NCBI GenBank assembly: GCA_043228905.1
Contig: JBHGNT010000003.1
Coordinates: 14,136,001 to 14,200,000, forward strand
Reading direction: 5' to 3'
Origin: Azolla caroliniana
Taxonomy: Eukaryota > Polypodiophyta
DNA: 64,000 nt
Positions 21,645 through 32,677 of the stretch are shown one piece after another. Both the position numbers and the translations under genes were made by a program. Each line of letters opens with the position of its first letter. Positions within the stretch are counted from its first letter, which is position 1. The notes beneath the pieces are model-generated. The model worked only from the letters and a program-made list of their open reading frames with translations. It searched no databases and was not told the origin of the DNA.

Positions 21645-22811
21645 TTAATGTAGCGAAATGGTTGCAATCTTATGAGCAGATCCTCGGATTTGTCGATACC
21701 GGATTTCTCTTGTTCTCTAATCTATTTCTGGGTTATGTAATTTGAACCACAGTAACCCCAAGACAATTGGATGATCTGGACTACTAATTATATTAAATGA
21801 TACTATACACACCAAGTTATCTAGGACAACTTGAATCGGCTCTGACTCCTCTACGATTTTTGCGGAAGCAATGGGATGACCATCAATAACTACTACAGAT
21901 GTTGGGCAAGAAAGTTTTCTTAGGGATATCTAATGAGCTTGGTAAAAATTCCTATCCATGAAGCAAGAGTTGGATCTGGAATCTAAGAGTGCTAAGACAT
22001 GTACTAGAGGAGTACTTTTAGTACTAACCATTACATGAACTAAGAACACATTGCTAACTTGCTTAGAGGAAATGGAACCACTAATGGGCTGCACAGATCT
22101 AGGGCTGTTCAACCAAACGGCTCCTATTTTGGCTGGACGTAATCATTTAACTATTCTTCTAGTTGACTAAGGATATCAAATTTATTTGAAAGGCTTGGGC
22201 TATTAGGACTATCAGACACACCTAGAGAAATAGAGTCGGGTTTAGTACTATTAGTACTAGCTATTACTTGATTTACCTGCCTTCTTGGCCGATGGGGACA
22301 GTTCACTACAATATGCCCCGGTCCACCGCAATAAAGGCATACTCGATTTGCCCGGCGTCGCTGCTTTTCTTCTTCCAATAGGGGTCCACGACAACATGTG
22401 GTGTCGATTTCCATTGGAGTCGAAGTATTTGTTGGAGACATATTAAATGACTCCCTTGGGAAAGGCTTTGCTACAACTGAAGCGTAGGTGGGCTCTGATC
22501 TTGCCCTCGGCATTTGAAACTAACGTTCTGAATGTCGTTCGAAGACGAGGTCAAGGCATCGTACTGCATGACTAATTGCTTCTGTCAATGAGTTTGGTTC
22601 TTCGGGGAAGGTCAAGAGTAAATCCTTGACATTGTTACGTAGGCCATAACGAAATTGCTCCATTAATGCTTGGTCATCCCAGGGGATATCGGAGGCGAGT
22701 AGACGGAAATCTACGGAGGTTGGACGATCACCTTAACGTAATCGTCGAATTTTGTTGATTGTTGTCCTTATGCTATCAGTGTTTCCAAAACATGCTTTAA
22801 ACTCACTTATA
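21645..22811 (-). pseudogene. GYP2a protease and gag C-terminal half
   Basis: 22151-22513 carries a zinc knuckle (CLYCGGPGHIVVNCPHR) after a proline/serine-rich stretch. 21930-22112 carries the aspartic protease region, with the active-site DSG changed to DSR (LALLDSRSNSCFMD). 22520-22806 reads as gag capsid (FKACFGN, FRLLASDIPWDD, LMEQFRYGLRNNVKDLL) interrupted by a stop. COP2 cuts it at 22811 and it continues beyond 28175. Confidence 0.8.
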
Positions 22812-23435
22812 TGTTGAAAACAGTGCTCGGCCACAACCGAGGAACTGGATCGATCAACTCACAGAAAACGGGAAATACAATATGCACAAAGACAATAGAG
22901 AGAAAGGTACACAGGATGTTTTACGTGGAAAACCCTAAATGGGAAAAACCACGGGAGTCCTCAAACTCCAACTATCACTATAAACAGAGGTGTACAATGG
23001 TGAAGCTACAAGGCAACAACCTTGAGCTCACTGTCTTCGCCACAGGCGGCGGTAATACACAGAGGCAACGACCTCTTCGTCTCTCTCTCTTTCTCTCTCT
23101 CGGCTGCTCTCTCTTCGCATGAAAAATAAGCAACAACCTAAAACTGTTTGCCCTAAGTCATATTTATACATATATGACTTTCGGGATATTTACAAATATA
23201 GCCTCAAGGGCTCTTAGCAAACATATTCACAAATATGTCCCTGCATCCGGATCTCTCTCCGGGTAAATTCGTCATCCGGCTCCGTAGCCGGGGTCTTCAT
23301 CATCCGGATCCGTATCCGGGTACTCTTCATCCGGCTTCATGCCGGGTACTCTTCATCATCCGGTTCCGTAACCGCAACCGGGCTTGCCGTCATTCATCTC
23401 CGGACATCCCATCCGGAGGGACCGAAATCCCAACA
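22812..23435 (-). repeat. COP2 3' LTR
   Basis: On the plus strand it runs TGTTGAAAACAG to GAAATCCCAACA. The polypurine tract (plus-strand AGCTCCCCCTTCAC) follows at 23436. Confidence 0.95.
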
Positions 23436-23445
23436 AGCTCCCCCT

Positions 23446-26400
23446 TCACTTCGGCATGGGATGTCTCTCTAATCCAATCCTCTTCCGGCATGCTTCCAAC
23501 TTGTCGGGTGTGAGCACTTTGGTCAGCATATCTGAGCCGTTCTCGTCCGTGTGGATCTTCGTCAGCACGAACTCCTGGTCTTCTATCCTTTCCCGGATCC
23601 AGTGGTATCTTCGCTGGATGTGCTTCGTCCGGGAGTGATAGGCCGCGTTCTTCGCAAGGTGGATGGCACTCTGACTGTCGCAGTAGAGTCGGTACTCCTC
23701 CTGCCGGATACCGAGCTCTCTAATGAAGTCCTTCATCCATATTATTTCCTTGCCGGCTTCAACAGCCGCCATGTACTCCGCCTCCGTGGTTGACAACGCA
23801 ACTGTCTTCTGTAGCCTCGACTGCCACGATACAGCTCCTCCTGCATACGTCATCACATACCCTGATGTGGACCGGCTGGTATCTGCATCAGCCGACATAT
23901 CCGAATCAGTAAAGCCGTCGAGTTCGGGCTTACCGGAGCCGAATCGGAGGCACACGTTTGCCGTGCCCTTCAGGTATCGGAGTATCCACTTGACCGCGTT
24001 CCAATGCTCTTTGCCAGGATTGCTCATGTACCGGCTCACCACTCCGACTGCATATCCGATGTTCGGTCTCGTACACACCATGGCGTACATCAAGCTCCCG
24101 ACGGCTGAGGCATACGGCACTTTCATCATATCCTCCTTTTCAGCCTTTGTCTTGGGACTTTGCTTGCTGGACAACTTGCAGTTTGCCGGTAGGGTTGATC
24201 CGACCGGTCTTGCTTCCGACATGTTGAACCGTTGAAGCACCTTTGTCACGTACTTCTCTTGTGACAGCCACAACTGCTTCTTGCTCCGGTCCCGGATGAT
24301 GTGCATCCCTAGTATTTGTCTCGCCGGACCCAAGTCCTTCATTGAGAAGGTTCGGTGAAGAGCCTTCTTCAGCATCCGTATCTTGACCTGGTCCCGTCCG
24401 ACGATCAACATGTCGTCCACGTACAGGAGGAGTATTAGTAAGTCTCCTCCTTCGAACTTCTTCACAAACACGCAGTGGTCAGACTGCGTTTTGAGGTACC
24501 CTTCGTCGGTCATGAAGGAGTCGAACTTCCGGTACCATTGCCGGGGAGCCTGCTTCAGTCCGTAAAGGCTCTTCTTCAACCGGCATACCAGGTGCTCCTT
24601 CCCTTTCTTCTCGAATCCTTCCGGTTGCTGCATGTAGATCTCTTCTTCGAGGTCACCGTGAAGGAATGTCGTCTTCACGTCCATCTGTTCTACCTCGAGG
24701 TCCATGCTTGCCGCTATGCTCAGCACCGTCCGGATGGAGGTCATCTTCACTACCGGGGCAAATATCTCGTCGAAGTCGACGCCCTTCTTCTGCTGAAACC
24801 CCTTCACCACGATCCGGGCTTTGTATCTCGGGAGGTTTCCGGCATCTCCCGGTTTCAGCTTGAACACCCACTTGTTTCGAAGTGCCCGCTTTCCTTTCGG
24901 CAACTCCACAAGTTCATATGTGTGGTTCTCATGCAGGGAATCCATCTCGTCCTGCATGGCACTCAACCACCTGCGGCTCTGGGTGTCATGCTTTGCTTCT
25001 TCAAAGCTCTCCGGCTCCCCTTCGTCGGTTAGCAGCACGTGCTCTGGTTCCGGAAATCTCCGGGGGGCCCTTCTCTCTCTTAGAGGATATCTCCGTTCCG
25101 GAGCTTCGGTAACCGGCTCATCCGTTTCCTCTTCATCCGAATCCATTTCGGGATCGGGGCCGGTTCCGGTATCAGTTTCATCTTCCTCGGCCGGTTCTGA
25201 TTCTTCACCGTCTTCGGCCGGATCCTCGAGTGCTAACCGGTCCCTTGCCGGTCGGGACTGCTCCTTGTAGAGTTGATTCTCACCGGTCGACTTGGAGCTC
25301 TTCATCTTCTTCTCCGACTCCCAGTCGGCGAGTGTCTTGTCCTCCATGAAGATGATATCTCGACTCCTGAATATCTTCTTGTCGACCGGGTCCCATACTC
25401 GGTAGCCGAACTCGTCGTCGCCGTAACCGAGGAATATGCATGGCCGGGTCTTTGGATCTAACTTTCCTCTCCGGTCCTTTGCCACATGCACGTATGCGAG
25501 ACACCCGAACACCTTCAGATGCCGGTAGGACACTTCCTTACCGGTCCACACTTTCTGCGGCGTGTCTCCGTCCAAAGGTACTGAGGGTGATCTATTTATC
25601 ACATACGTCGCCGTCGACATTGCCTCAGCCCAAAATCCCTTGGGTAATTTCGCATGTGCTAGCATACTCCGGACCCTCTCCATTATGGTCCGGTTCATCC
25701 TCTCGGCCAGCCCGTTCAGTTCCGGCGTCTTCGGCACAGTAAACTCGAGCCGGATTCCCTTCGAGCGACAGTACTCCTGGAACTGCCCCCGGTATTCCCC
25801 TCCGTTATCCGCTCGTATCGCTTTCAGCTTCTTGCCGGATTCCCTTTCCACTCTCGCGTGGAGATCTTTGAAGACGGACAACACTTGGTCCTTTGTCTTC
25901 AACGGTGCCGTCCACAGCTTCCGGCTGTGATCATCAATGAATGTCACGAAGTACTGGGCTCCGCCATGTGACTTCGTTTCTACCTGACACACATCAGTGT
26001 GCACCAGCTCCAATGGTGCGCTACGTCTCGTCGGTGGCCTTGAGTGGAAGGAGGTCCGGTTTTGCTTACCGGCCAGGCAGTCGGTGCACTTCTCCAGGTG
26101 CACATGCTTCACTGGAATAAGGTTGTCTTCTGCAAGTCTCTTCATCCCCTTCTCACTCATGTGGCACAGTCTTTTGTGCCACAGCTCACCGGCAGTGTCG
26201 GCTGCCACATTCAGCTCTTCCGGACATAACCGGGCATTCATCAGGTATAGAGTGTTGACCTTCCGGGCCCGAGCCACTATCAGGCTCCCTTTGCTGAACT
26301 TCATGACACCGTTCCGGATGCTGCCCGTGTAGCCTTCATCGTCTAGCCTCCCGGCCGAGATCAGGTTCAATCGGACCTCCGGAACGTGTCGAACATCCTT

Positions 26401-27519
26401 CAGCAGCATCTTGCATCCGGTTGATGTCATCAGCCACACGTCTCCTATGCCGGCAATCCGGCATGTACCTTCATTTCCCATCCGGACACAGCCGTGCTCA
26501 CCGGCTGTGTAGGATGAGAAGTATTTCTTCTCCGGGGTCAGGTGGAACGACGCTCCGGAATCGACCACCCAGGTCATCTCTTCACCGGCAAGGTTCAGCT
26601 CCCTCTCTTCGGTAATGAGCATTATCTCTTCTTCACTTGCCGCGAGTGCCGTCGTTCCTTTCCGGTCCTGCCCTCGCCGATCCGGACCTCTCCGGTCCGT
26701 GGCTCCCCGGTATGCACCGTTTCTCTCCGGTGACTTCTTCGAATCGGTGTCGTCGGCTCCGTTGTCCTTTCGGTAATGCCGACAATTCTTCCGGAAGTGC
26801 CCCGTCTTCCCACAGTGGAAGCATGTGGGCCTTCCTCTTGACTGCGACCGGGTCCCCGACTTCTCCCGTCTTTGCGGACTCCGGTTCCGATGTCTTCCCC
26901 ATTCCGATTCGGTAAGCAGCGCCTTCGAGTCGGAGGCCGGTTCTTTATCTCTCCGACGCGCTTCTTCGTTCAAAATGCTTGTCTTTACCGTTTGTAGAGA
27001 CAAGTTATCTTCGGTGCAGGAGGTGCTGAGAGTCACCACCAAGTTCTCCCAGCTTTCCGGCAATGTACACATCAGAATGATGGCTTGCATTGCATCCTCC
27101 AACGGGAACTTGATCGCCGCAAGCTGGTTCACGAATCCCATGAACGTGCTTACGTGTTCCACCATACTCTCGCCGTCCCGGTACTTGAGGTTCACTATCT
27201 TTCTCATCAGGGAGGTCCGGTTCAACGCATTCTTCCTCTCGTAGAGGCCCGACAGCTTCCTCCACATCTCATATGCGTTGGTGTCGTTCGCCACGTGTTG
27301 TAGAACGCTCACGTCGACGTATTGCCGAATGGTTGCAACGGCTTTCCGGTTCAGAAGCCTCCACTCCGTCTCAAGTACCCCCTTGGGTATTTCCGACCTG
27401 TCGATCGGTTCATACAGGTCCCGAACAATGAGCAGATCCTCCATCTTTATCTTCCAGTCGGCGTAGTTCTGCGCGTTCAGCACCATCATCCCCGGCTGCC
27501 CGCTGCTGCCGCCTTCCAT
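23446..27519 (-). CDS. COP2 gag-pol polyprotein
   Basis: 1357 residues without internal stops, starting at the Met at 27519 (MEGGSSGQPGMM) just after the PBS. Domain order and motifs equal those of COP1: gag, zinc knuckle CFHCGKTGHFRKNC, protease VVDSGASFHLT, HHCC, integrase (RADNGGEYRG, ELNGLAERMNR), RT YVDDMLIVG, RNase H LSTTEAEYMAA. It differs from COP1 by scattered substitutions and a short indel in the acidic linker. An in-frame Met further upstream (27573) lies in the LTR and was not used. All expected catalytic residues are visible. Confidence 0.95.
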   Translation of the reverse strand: MEGGSSGQPGMMVLNAQNYADWKIKMEDLLIVRDLYEPIDRSEIPKGVLETEWRLLNRKAVATIRQYVDVSVLQHVANDTNAYEMWRKLSGLYERKNALNRTSLMRKIVNLKYRDGESMVEHVSTFMGFVNQLAAIKFPLEDAMQAIILMCTLPESWENLVVTLSTSCTEDNLSLQTVKTSILNEEARRRDKEPASDSKALLTESEWGRHRNRSPQRREKSGTRSQSRGRPTCFHCGKTGHFRKNCRHYRKDNGADDTDSKKSPERNGAYRGATDRRGPDRRGQDRKGTTALAASEEEIMLITEERELNLAGEEMTWVVDSGASFHLTPEKKYFSSYTAGEHGCVRMGNEGTCRIAGIGDVWLMTSTGCKMLLKDVRHVPEVRLNLISAGRLDDEGYTGSIRNGVMKFSKGSLIVARARKVNTLYLMNARLCPEELNVAADTAGELWHKRLCHMSEKGMKRLAEDNLIPVKHVHLEKCTDCLAGKQNRTSFHSRPPTRRSAPLELVHTDVCQVETKSHGGAQYFVTFIDDHSRKLWTAPLKTKDQVLSVFKDLHARVERESGKKLKAIRADNGGEYRGQFQEYCRSKGIRLEFTVPKTPELNGLAERMNRTIMERVRSMLAHAKLPKGFWAEAMSTATYVINRSPSVPLDGDTPQKVWTGKEVSYRHLKVFGCLAYVHVAKDRRGKLDPKTRPCIFLGYGDDEFGYRVWDPVDKKIFRSRDIIFMEDKTLADWESEKKMKSSKSTGENQLYKEQSRPARDRLALEDPAEDGEESEPAEEDETDTGTGPDPEMDSDEEETDEPVTEAPERRYPLRERRAPRRFPEPEHVLLTDEGEPESFEEAKHDTQSRRWLSAMQDEMDSLHENHTYELVELPKGKRALRNKWVFKLKPGDAGNLPRYKARIVVKGFQQKKGVDFDEIFAPVVKMTSIRTVLSIAASMDLEVEQMDVKTTFLHGDLEEEIYMQQPEGFEKKGKEHLVCRLKKSLYGLKQAPRQWYRKFDSFMTDEGYLKTQSDHCVFVKKFEGGDLLILLLYVDDMLIVGRDQVKIRMLKKALHRTFSMKDLGPARQILGMHIIRDRSKKQLWLSQEKYVTKVLQRFNMSEARPVGSTLPANCKLSSKQSPKTKAEKEDMMKVPYASAVGSLMYAMVCTRPNIGYAVGVVSRYMSNPGKEHWNAVKWILRYLKGTANVCLRFGSGKPELDGFTDSDMSADADTSRSTSGYVMTYAGGAVSWQSRLQKTVALSTTEAEYMAAVEAGKEIIWMKDFIRELGIRQEEYRLYCDSQSAIHLAKNAAYHSRTKHIQRRYHWIRERIEDQEFVLTKIHTDENGSDMLTKVLTPDKLEACRKRIGLERHPMPK

Positions 27520-27535
27520 TTTCTGTGTTACCGTC

Positions 27536-27547
27536 GCTCTGATACCA
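27536..27547 (-). other. COP2 primer-binding site
   Basis: The minus strand reads TGGTATCAGAGC, complementary to the 3' end of initiator Met-tRNA, three bases inside the 5' LTR. Confidence 0.95.
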
Positions 27548-27550
27548 CTT

Positions 27551-28174
27551 TGTTGAAAACAGTGCTCGGCCACAACCGAGGAACTGGATCGATCAACTCA
27601 CAGAAAACGGGAAATACAATATGCACGAAGACAACAGAGAGAAAGGTACACAGGATGTTTTACGTGGAAAACCCTAAATGGGAAAAACCACGGGAGTCCT
27701 CAAACTCCAACTATCACTATAAACAGAGGTGTACAATGGTGAAGCTACAAGGCAACAACCTTGAGCTCACTGTCTTCGCCACAGGCGGCGGTAATACACA
27801 GAGGCAACGACCTCTTCGTCTCTCTCTCTTTCTCTCTCTCGGCTGCTCTCTCTTCGCATGAAAAATAAGCAACAACCTAAAACTGTTTGCCCTAAGTCAT
27901 ATTTATACATATATGACTTTCGGGATATTTACAAATATAGCCTCAAGGGCTCTTAGCAAACATATTCACAAATATGTCCCTGCATCCGGATCTCTCTCCG
28001 GGTACATTCGTCATCCGGCTCCGTAGCCGGGGTCTTCATCATCCGGATCCGTATCCGGGTACTCTTCATCCGGCTTCATGCCGGGTACTCTTCATCATCC
28101 GGTTCCGTAACCGCAACCGGGCTTGCCGTCATTCATCTCCGGACATCCCATCCGGAGGGACCGAAATCCCAACA
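27551..28174 (-). repeat. COP2 5' LTR
   Basis: Near-identical copy of 22812-23435. The TTATA target duplication follows at 28175. Confidence 0.95.
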
Positions 28175-28650
28175 TTATAAACTCTTCAAAATTGTTTAGT
28201 AATGGAGATTCCTTTTTTAACAACGGAGCGAACAACCTTAGATAGCACACTGATATTAATATCGTCAACATCACTATTAAGTAACATCATTAGACTAGAC
28301 CTTTTTAAGACAAGATCATCTTCTGACCTGCTCATGGATACGAAACTATTACGGAGATTATTTACTAGTACAGATGTTATGTTTGCATTAAGACCATCAC
28401 AATCAACTAACTCCTTTATCGATGGATCATTTAATATTCCATAAAGTACTACCTTCTTGTCTTCATTGTTGATGTGCTTGGTTTGAACATTGAAATAGTC
28501 TACAACCTTTCTCTCTATGATAGTAGTCTCATTACTTCCATTCTTAGTGATATTTAGATCTATATCGCAACCAATACTATATTTACCTTTAGTGAGTGTG
28601 GCTTTCGTATCCTTCAACAATTGATGATGTTTTCTTTTTTTCTCTACCCA
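28175..28650 (-). pseudogene. GYP2a gag N-terminal remnant
   Basis: Joined across COP2, the minus strand reads SPLLNNFEEFISEFKACFGN, a gag-like phrase that continues the gag piece at 22520-22806; upstream RLFAPLLKKE fits the same domain. A longer frame (28186-28620, 144 codons) overlaps in another phase and I do not recognise it, so I treat it as incidental. 28651-28906 is AT-rich, with no gene seen. Confidence 0.5.
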
Positions 28651-28906
28651 ATACTTTCGTTCGCTTGTTGTGTCCTGATAGCGTCATCCCTATCTTGATG
28701 ATCATTGAGGGGTAATTCTAAACACCCTCCTTCCCCTTCCATTTGGCTTGACGGGTTTAAACCCTAATTTTCCCGAAAAAAAGACACGTATTTAAAGATG
28801 GCTATGGGAAACAACAATACACAAAAATATTCCACAATACACAAGATTATACACAACAATACACAAGATAATCAATAGACAGAATAGTTATTCAAATCCA
28901 AGACTG

Positions 28907-29720
28907 AACAGTGGCGGTAATCCAGGGCCGAATAGTGGCGGCAACTGAGTGTAGAATGGCGGTAGTGGAGGAGTGAACTCCGTTTGATCGAATAGTTTTG
29001 ACAATCCAAGACCGAACAATGGCGGCAACTGAGTGTAGAATAGTGGCAATGAAGGAGTGAATTCCGTTGGATCGAACTGTGGCAGATGATGCTTGGAACG
29101 CACATTGACAACAACTGAGAGTAGAATGGCGGCAATGGAGAAGGAGTGAACTCCTTCGAATCAAAAATTGGCAGCAATACACGACCGAATAGTAGCTGCA
29201 ACTAAGTGTAGAATGATGGCAATGGATGAGTGAAATCCTTCAAATCGAAAAGTGGCAGCAATCCAAGACCAAATAGTCGCAACAACTAAGTATAGAATGA
29301 TGGCAATGGAGGAGTGAACTCTGTCAGATTGAATAGTGGCAGATGATGCTTGGAACGCACAGTGACGGCAACTCAGAGTACAATGGCGGCAGTGGGGAAG
29401 GAGTGAACTCCCTCAGATCGAAAAGTGGCAGCAATGCACAACCGAATAGTAGCGGCAACTAAGTGTAGAATGATTGCAATGGATGAGTGAACTCCGTCAA
29501 ATCAAAAAGTGGCAGCAATCTAGGACCAGTCACCGAATAGTAGCGGCAGCTGAGTGTAGAATGATGGCAATGGAGGAGTGAACTCCGTCAGATGGAATAG
29601 TGGCTGATGATGCTTGGAACACACAGTGATGGTAACTGGAGAAGGAGTTAACTCCGTCGGATCAAAAAGTGGCAGCAATATACGACCTTCACAGTAGCGG
29701 CAACTGAGTGTAGAGTGGCG
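28907..29720. repeat. Satellite-like tandem array with about 260-bp higher-order period
   Basis: Degenerate units of about 88 bp built on AACTGAGTGTAGAATGGCGG, GGAGGAGTGAACTCCGT and AGTGGCAGCAATCCAAGACC. A variant containing GATGATGCTTGGAAC recurs at 29085, 29342 and 29606, so units form a higher-order repeat of 257-264 bp. It separates GYP2a from GYP2b. The frames here are by-products of the repeat. Confidence 0.8.
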
Positions 29721-29829
29721 GCCTACTTCTAGAATGCTCACGAGTTAAACAGACGTCAAACTCGGTGGGCTCAGTTCCTCACTCGTTTGGACTTCAAGAT
29801 TACATATCGTCTGGGAAAGCAATAGGGGA

Positions 29830-30825
29830 AGGCAGATGCATTATCAAGATGCTCGCATCTAGCTCCTCGACTTTCTGATCTAGCCTTCGACAATCAAAAG
29901 CAAGTAATCATGGGTCCAGCATGACGTCAAGCAACGTGGGTTTTTGACACTTCATTGGATTCCCACATTATCGATACCGTACGTGAAGATTTGAAGACAG
30001 ATGTTTTTCCTCAATCTATTCTAGATCAAATCAATCCCTCTCGAACATCTTGTTTACGGTCACAACAACGAGGTATGGATTATCGACAATTCAAATGTCA
30101 TAATGGTTTAATCTTCTTTAAGAAACTTCTATATGTTCCCAATGATTTGTGTCATCTTCGAGTAGTACAAAATTGTCATGACACATACACAGCCGGACAT
30201 TTTGATAGTACTAAATCACTGGATTTAGTACAACGATAATTTTGGTGGCCCCATCTGCGAAGATTTGTCGAAGACTATGTTCGGACATGTGATACATGTT
30301 GCCGAACGAAGATCCCCAACCAAACCGTGGCAATCTATTTCTCTAGATTTTATCACAGATCTTCCAGATTCGAAGGGCTTCAATGAGATCTTAACAGTGG
30401 TAGATCGATATATTAAGATGGCATGTTTCATGGCCTGTACTAAAGAAATTACTAGTTAAGAAACCGCGGGAATTGTTATGCGTGAAGTATTTCAACATCA
30501 TGGTCTTCCCGACAATATCATCAGTGATCGTGAACCTCAATTCATCTCTAAATTTTGGAAGCATCTCTTCAAAATGTTCAAGGTCACTTGCAATCTCTCC
30601 TCAAGCTATCATCCCCAAACAAATGGACAAGTAGAAAGTACCAATCAAATGCAGGAACGATATCTTCAATGCTTTCTAAGCGTTATCAACAAGATGATTG
30701 GGGAGATATTCTACATTTTGCTAAATTTGCTTATATTAATTCTATCCACTCCTCTACTAGGATTACACCATTCTAGGCTTATACCAAAGTTATCATCGTC
30801 ACTGGTGTGTGTTAGAAACTCTTGA
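29830..30825 (+). pseudogene. GYP2b spacer and integrase
   Basis: 29955-30239 gives the spacer and HHCC start (SHIIDTVREDLK, HDTYTAGHFDST). 30265-30459 and 30478-30825 give the catalytic core (DFITDLPDSKGFNEI, LPDNIISDREPQFISKFW, HPQTNGQVESTNQ). The catalytic Asp residues are visible, but stops at 30237 and 30459 and a frameshift break the protein. Confidence 0.8.
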
Positions 30826-31408
30826 GTTACCCACAAATTCTAGTGCAAAGGATCATTTGGAGTGGCCAAGACGAATTCAGGTAGAACTATCTATCCATAT
30901 ACATCGCGACCACCAAACACAAAAGGACTATGCAGATCGTCATCAGCTTCCATCCTCTTTTGATATTGGAGATTGAGTATGACTATTATGATGGCACATC
31001 AAGACTACTCAACAATGTGACAAACTAGATTATCGACAGTTAGGCCCTTTCCGTATTAACGAAAAAAATAGTGATGTCCCTTTTCACCTTGATCTACCTC
31101 CACAACTACGGATACATCCAGTATTTCAAAGCTCTCTTCTAGAACCCTATTAGGAAAACACTATCCCATATCGTATTACACCACCTCCAACCCCAATCAA
31201 ACTTGAAGATGGACCTGAGTACGAGGTTGTTGCCATCCTCAATTCCAAGATTGTTCGCAACAAGTTCTATCATTTAGTCGATTGGCTAGGATATAGTCCA
31301 AGCGAGCGTACTTGGGAACCAGTGACGAATTTCGAGGATGCTTAAGCTCTTCTTGAAGAGTTTCATCATCAATATCCAGACAAACGAGGTTCTCAATAAA
31401 AGACGACT
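30826..31408 (+). pseudogene. GYP2b integrase C-terminus and chromodomain
   Basis: Broken frames encode the integrase tail (HLDLPPQLRIHPVFQSSLLEP at about 31090-31150) and a chromodomain (DGPEYEVVAILNSKIV, FYHLVDWLGYSPSERTWEP at 31207-31330). The aromatic residues expected of a chromodomain are present. It matches 13740-13950 on the opposite strand. Confidence 0.75.
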
Positions 31409-31439
31409 TGTAACACTCGTTGTTTAAAGGGGCATATAG

Positions 31440-31887
31440 TGTCATGATATGGCATGGTATAGCTCCAAAAATATTTAAACCCATGACCTTGTGTTACAAG
31501 GGTTGAACCCTTACCATTAAACCATGCATTGTAATACGAAAAGTATTACTTTCATTTACTATTTGACTAAAGAAAATTCATGTATATTGTAGATTACTCT
31601 AGAACATTCTAGAAACTTCAAGAGTACTCCTGACGGTGCTATAAATAGAGGCACATAGCATTGTTAAGAATCAATTCAGTTCAATGCCAATCTTAAGCCT
31701 CCTCGTTGTTTCTGTATCTTTCTTCATATAATATACTATACTTCCTGTTGTTATCATTCTCTCTCTCTCTCTCTCTCTCTTCCCCTCTTGTGATTCTCAC
31801 ACACTCTTTCCCTTCTTAGTACTAATCTTCATTCTTCTCCTCTATATTTAGTACTAATTCTCATTGCCACTAGTACTATCCCTAACA
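31440..31887 (+). repeat. GYP2b 3' LTR
   Basis: It starts TGTCATGATATGG after the polypurine tract GTTTAAAGGGGCATATAG (31423-31439) and ends CCCTAACA. It contains a TATA-like TATAAATAG (31640-31650), a (CT)n tract (31762-31785) and, antisense at about 31470-31535, a tRNA-like module (A-box TGGTTTAATGG, weak B-box). Confidence 0.75.
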
Positions 31888-32291
31888 TTTCCCTTGCTCT
31901 TCGATGATGGCTTCATGACCAAGCCTAGCAGGCTACATTTGAGTGACGGAGGCACCTCCCCACCCAACTCCCACGACATGGCGACCATGATCAACATCGA
32001 TACGATCACCAACGCCACAATCAAGAAGACGTTGGGCCTGACATCGATAAGCGAACGCCAATTCGAGGTCCCTTCCTCAGAGGTCCTCAAACGCCACTTT
32101 GGCGAATATTCCCTCTCAGCCAAAGCATATAGGACACGGGACTACCTCGACCCGTTCTTCCAAGAAATAACAAAGTTTCTTTTAGAGGTGGGGTGTGTAC
32201 ACCCGAATGCATATGGGATGCCGAAGAAGAAGGTCGGCATCATCATTTCGACTTTCGAAGGGCACGTTGTTGACAAGGGATTCAACACAGG
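31888..32291 (+). pseudogene. CC3: coiled-coil protein, N-terminal domain
   Basis: The N-terminal domain of the third CC copy. PSSEVLKRHFGEYSLSAKAYRT (32077-32135, quoted here only in part by its core HFGEYSLSAKAYRT) matches NPSSEILFEYFGEYSISSKAYRT-like sequence in CC1. It is followed by a similar helical region ending IIISTFEGHVV. The frame is open from about 31864, but those first codons lie in the GYP2b LTR, so the true start is lost. A solo LTR interrupts it at 32292. Confidence 0.6.
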
Positions 32292-32677
32292 TGTTGAGAG
32301 ACAAGCTCAACATCAGCCGGATCGGCTGAAGAAGCCAAGGACCGGATCGGTTGGGACCGATCGGTTAGGCCGAGTGCGTAAACCGAGAGGTCGTTAGGAA
32401 AGATATTCCGTGAGGAATATATTTGGGAGTTAGTGTAGGAGCTCTTGATGAGCATTGAAGTACTGTCAGTACTTCGGTCAGTCCTTCTAGGACTTGTATA
32501 AAAGTGTTAACTGAGCACGTCTTATGTACAGACTGAGTATTATTATTGAAATAGTTTTTCTATTTTCCTCTCTCTATCTCTCCTGCGTATACCGTGTAAG
32601 CCCAAGCTCTCCATTGAACCTGAGTTTCCTCCCTTCTGTTCGGTCTTCATACTTGCTTCCGCACGCTACTTTCTACA
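32292..32677 (+). mobile_element. Solo LTR of the COP3 copia family
   Basis: 386 bp, TGTTGAGAGACAAGC to CTACTTTCTACA, related to the COP3 LTRs read on their minus strand. The target duplication ACAGG lies at 32287-32291 and 32678-32682. It was left by recombination between two LTRs. A TATAAAAGTG box lies near 32498. Confidence 0.9.

Larger units (their letters stand above)
22812..28174 (-). mobile_element. COP2: intact Ty1/copia element, same family as COP1
   Basis: Complete on the minus strand: LTRs of 624 bp (22812-23435 and 27551-28174), target duplication TTATA (22807-22811 and 28175-28179), PBS, an open gag-pol frame and polypurine tract. By eye the LTRs differ at only about three positions, so this is the youngest insertion in the window. 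It interrupts GYP2a gag. Confidence 0.95.
13190..28650 (-). mobile_element. GYP2a: rearranged chromovirus relic carrying COP1 and COP2
   Basis: Minus-strand gypsy parts are spread over 13190-14307, 19653-22811 and 28175-28650. In element order they are gag, protease, RT, integrase, chromodomain, polypurine tract and 3' LTR. COP1 and COP2 interrupt it with clean 5-bp duplications, and the gag reading resumes across COP2. Most of RNase H is missing and a piece of the RT-RNase H junction lies inverted at 20275-20505. No 5' LTR or PBS was found on the right, so the element is 5'-incomplete. Confidence 0.75.
29721..31887 (+). mobile_element. GYP2b: 5'-truncated chromovirus, opposite orientation to GYP2a
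   Basis: It begins inside the end of RNase H (GKADALSR at about 29830) directly after the tandem array. It continues through spacer, HHCC, integrase, chromodomain, polypurine tract and one LTR. It is the same family as GYP2a, sharing phrases such as [12 protein letters not shown] and FFKKLLYV. gag, protease and RT are absent. Confidence 0.8.

Noticed and set aside
28186-28620. 144-codon minus-strand frame as a separate gene
   Set aside because: It overlaps, in another phase, gag-like sequence continuing GYP2a; no recognisable domain.
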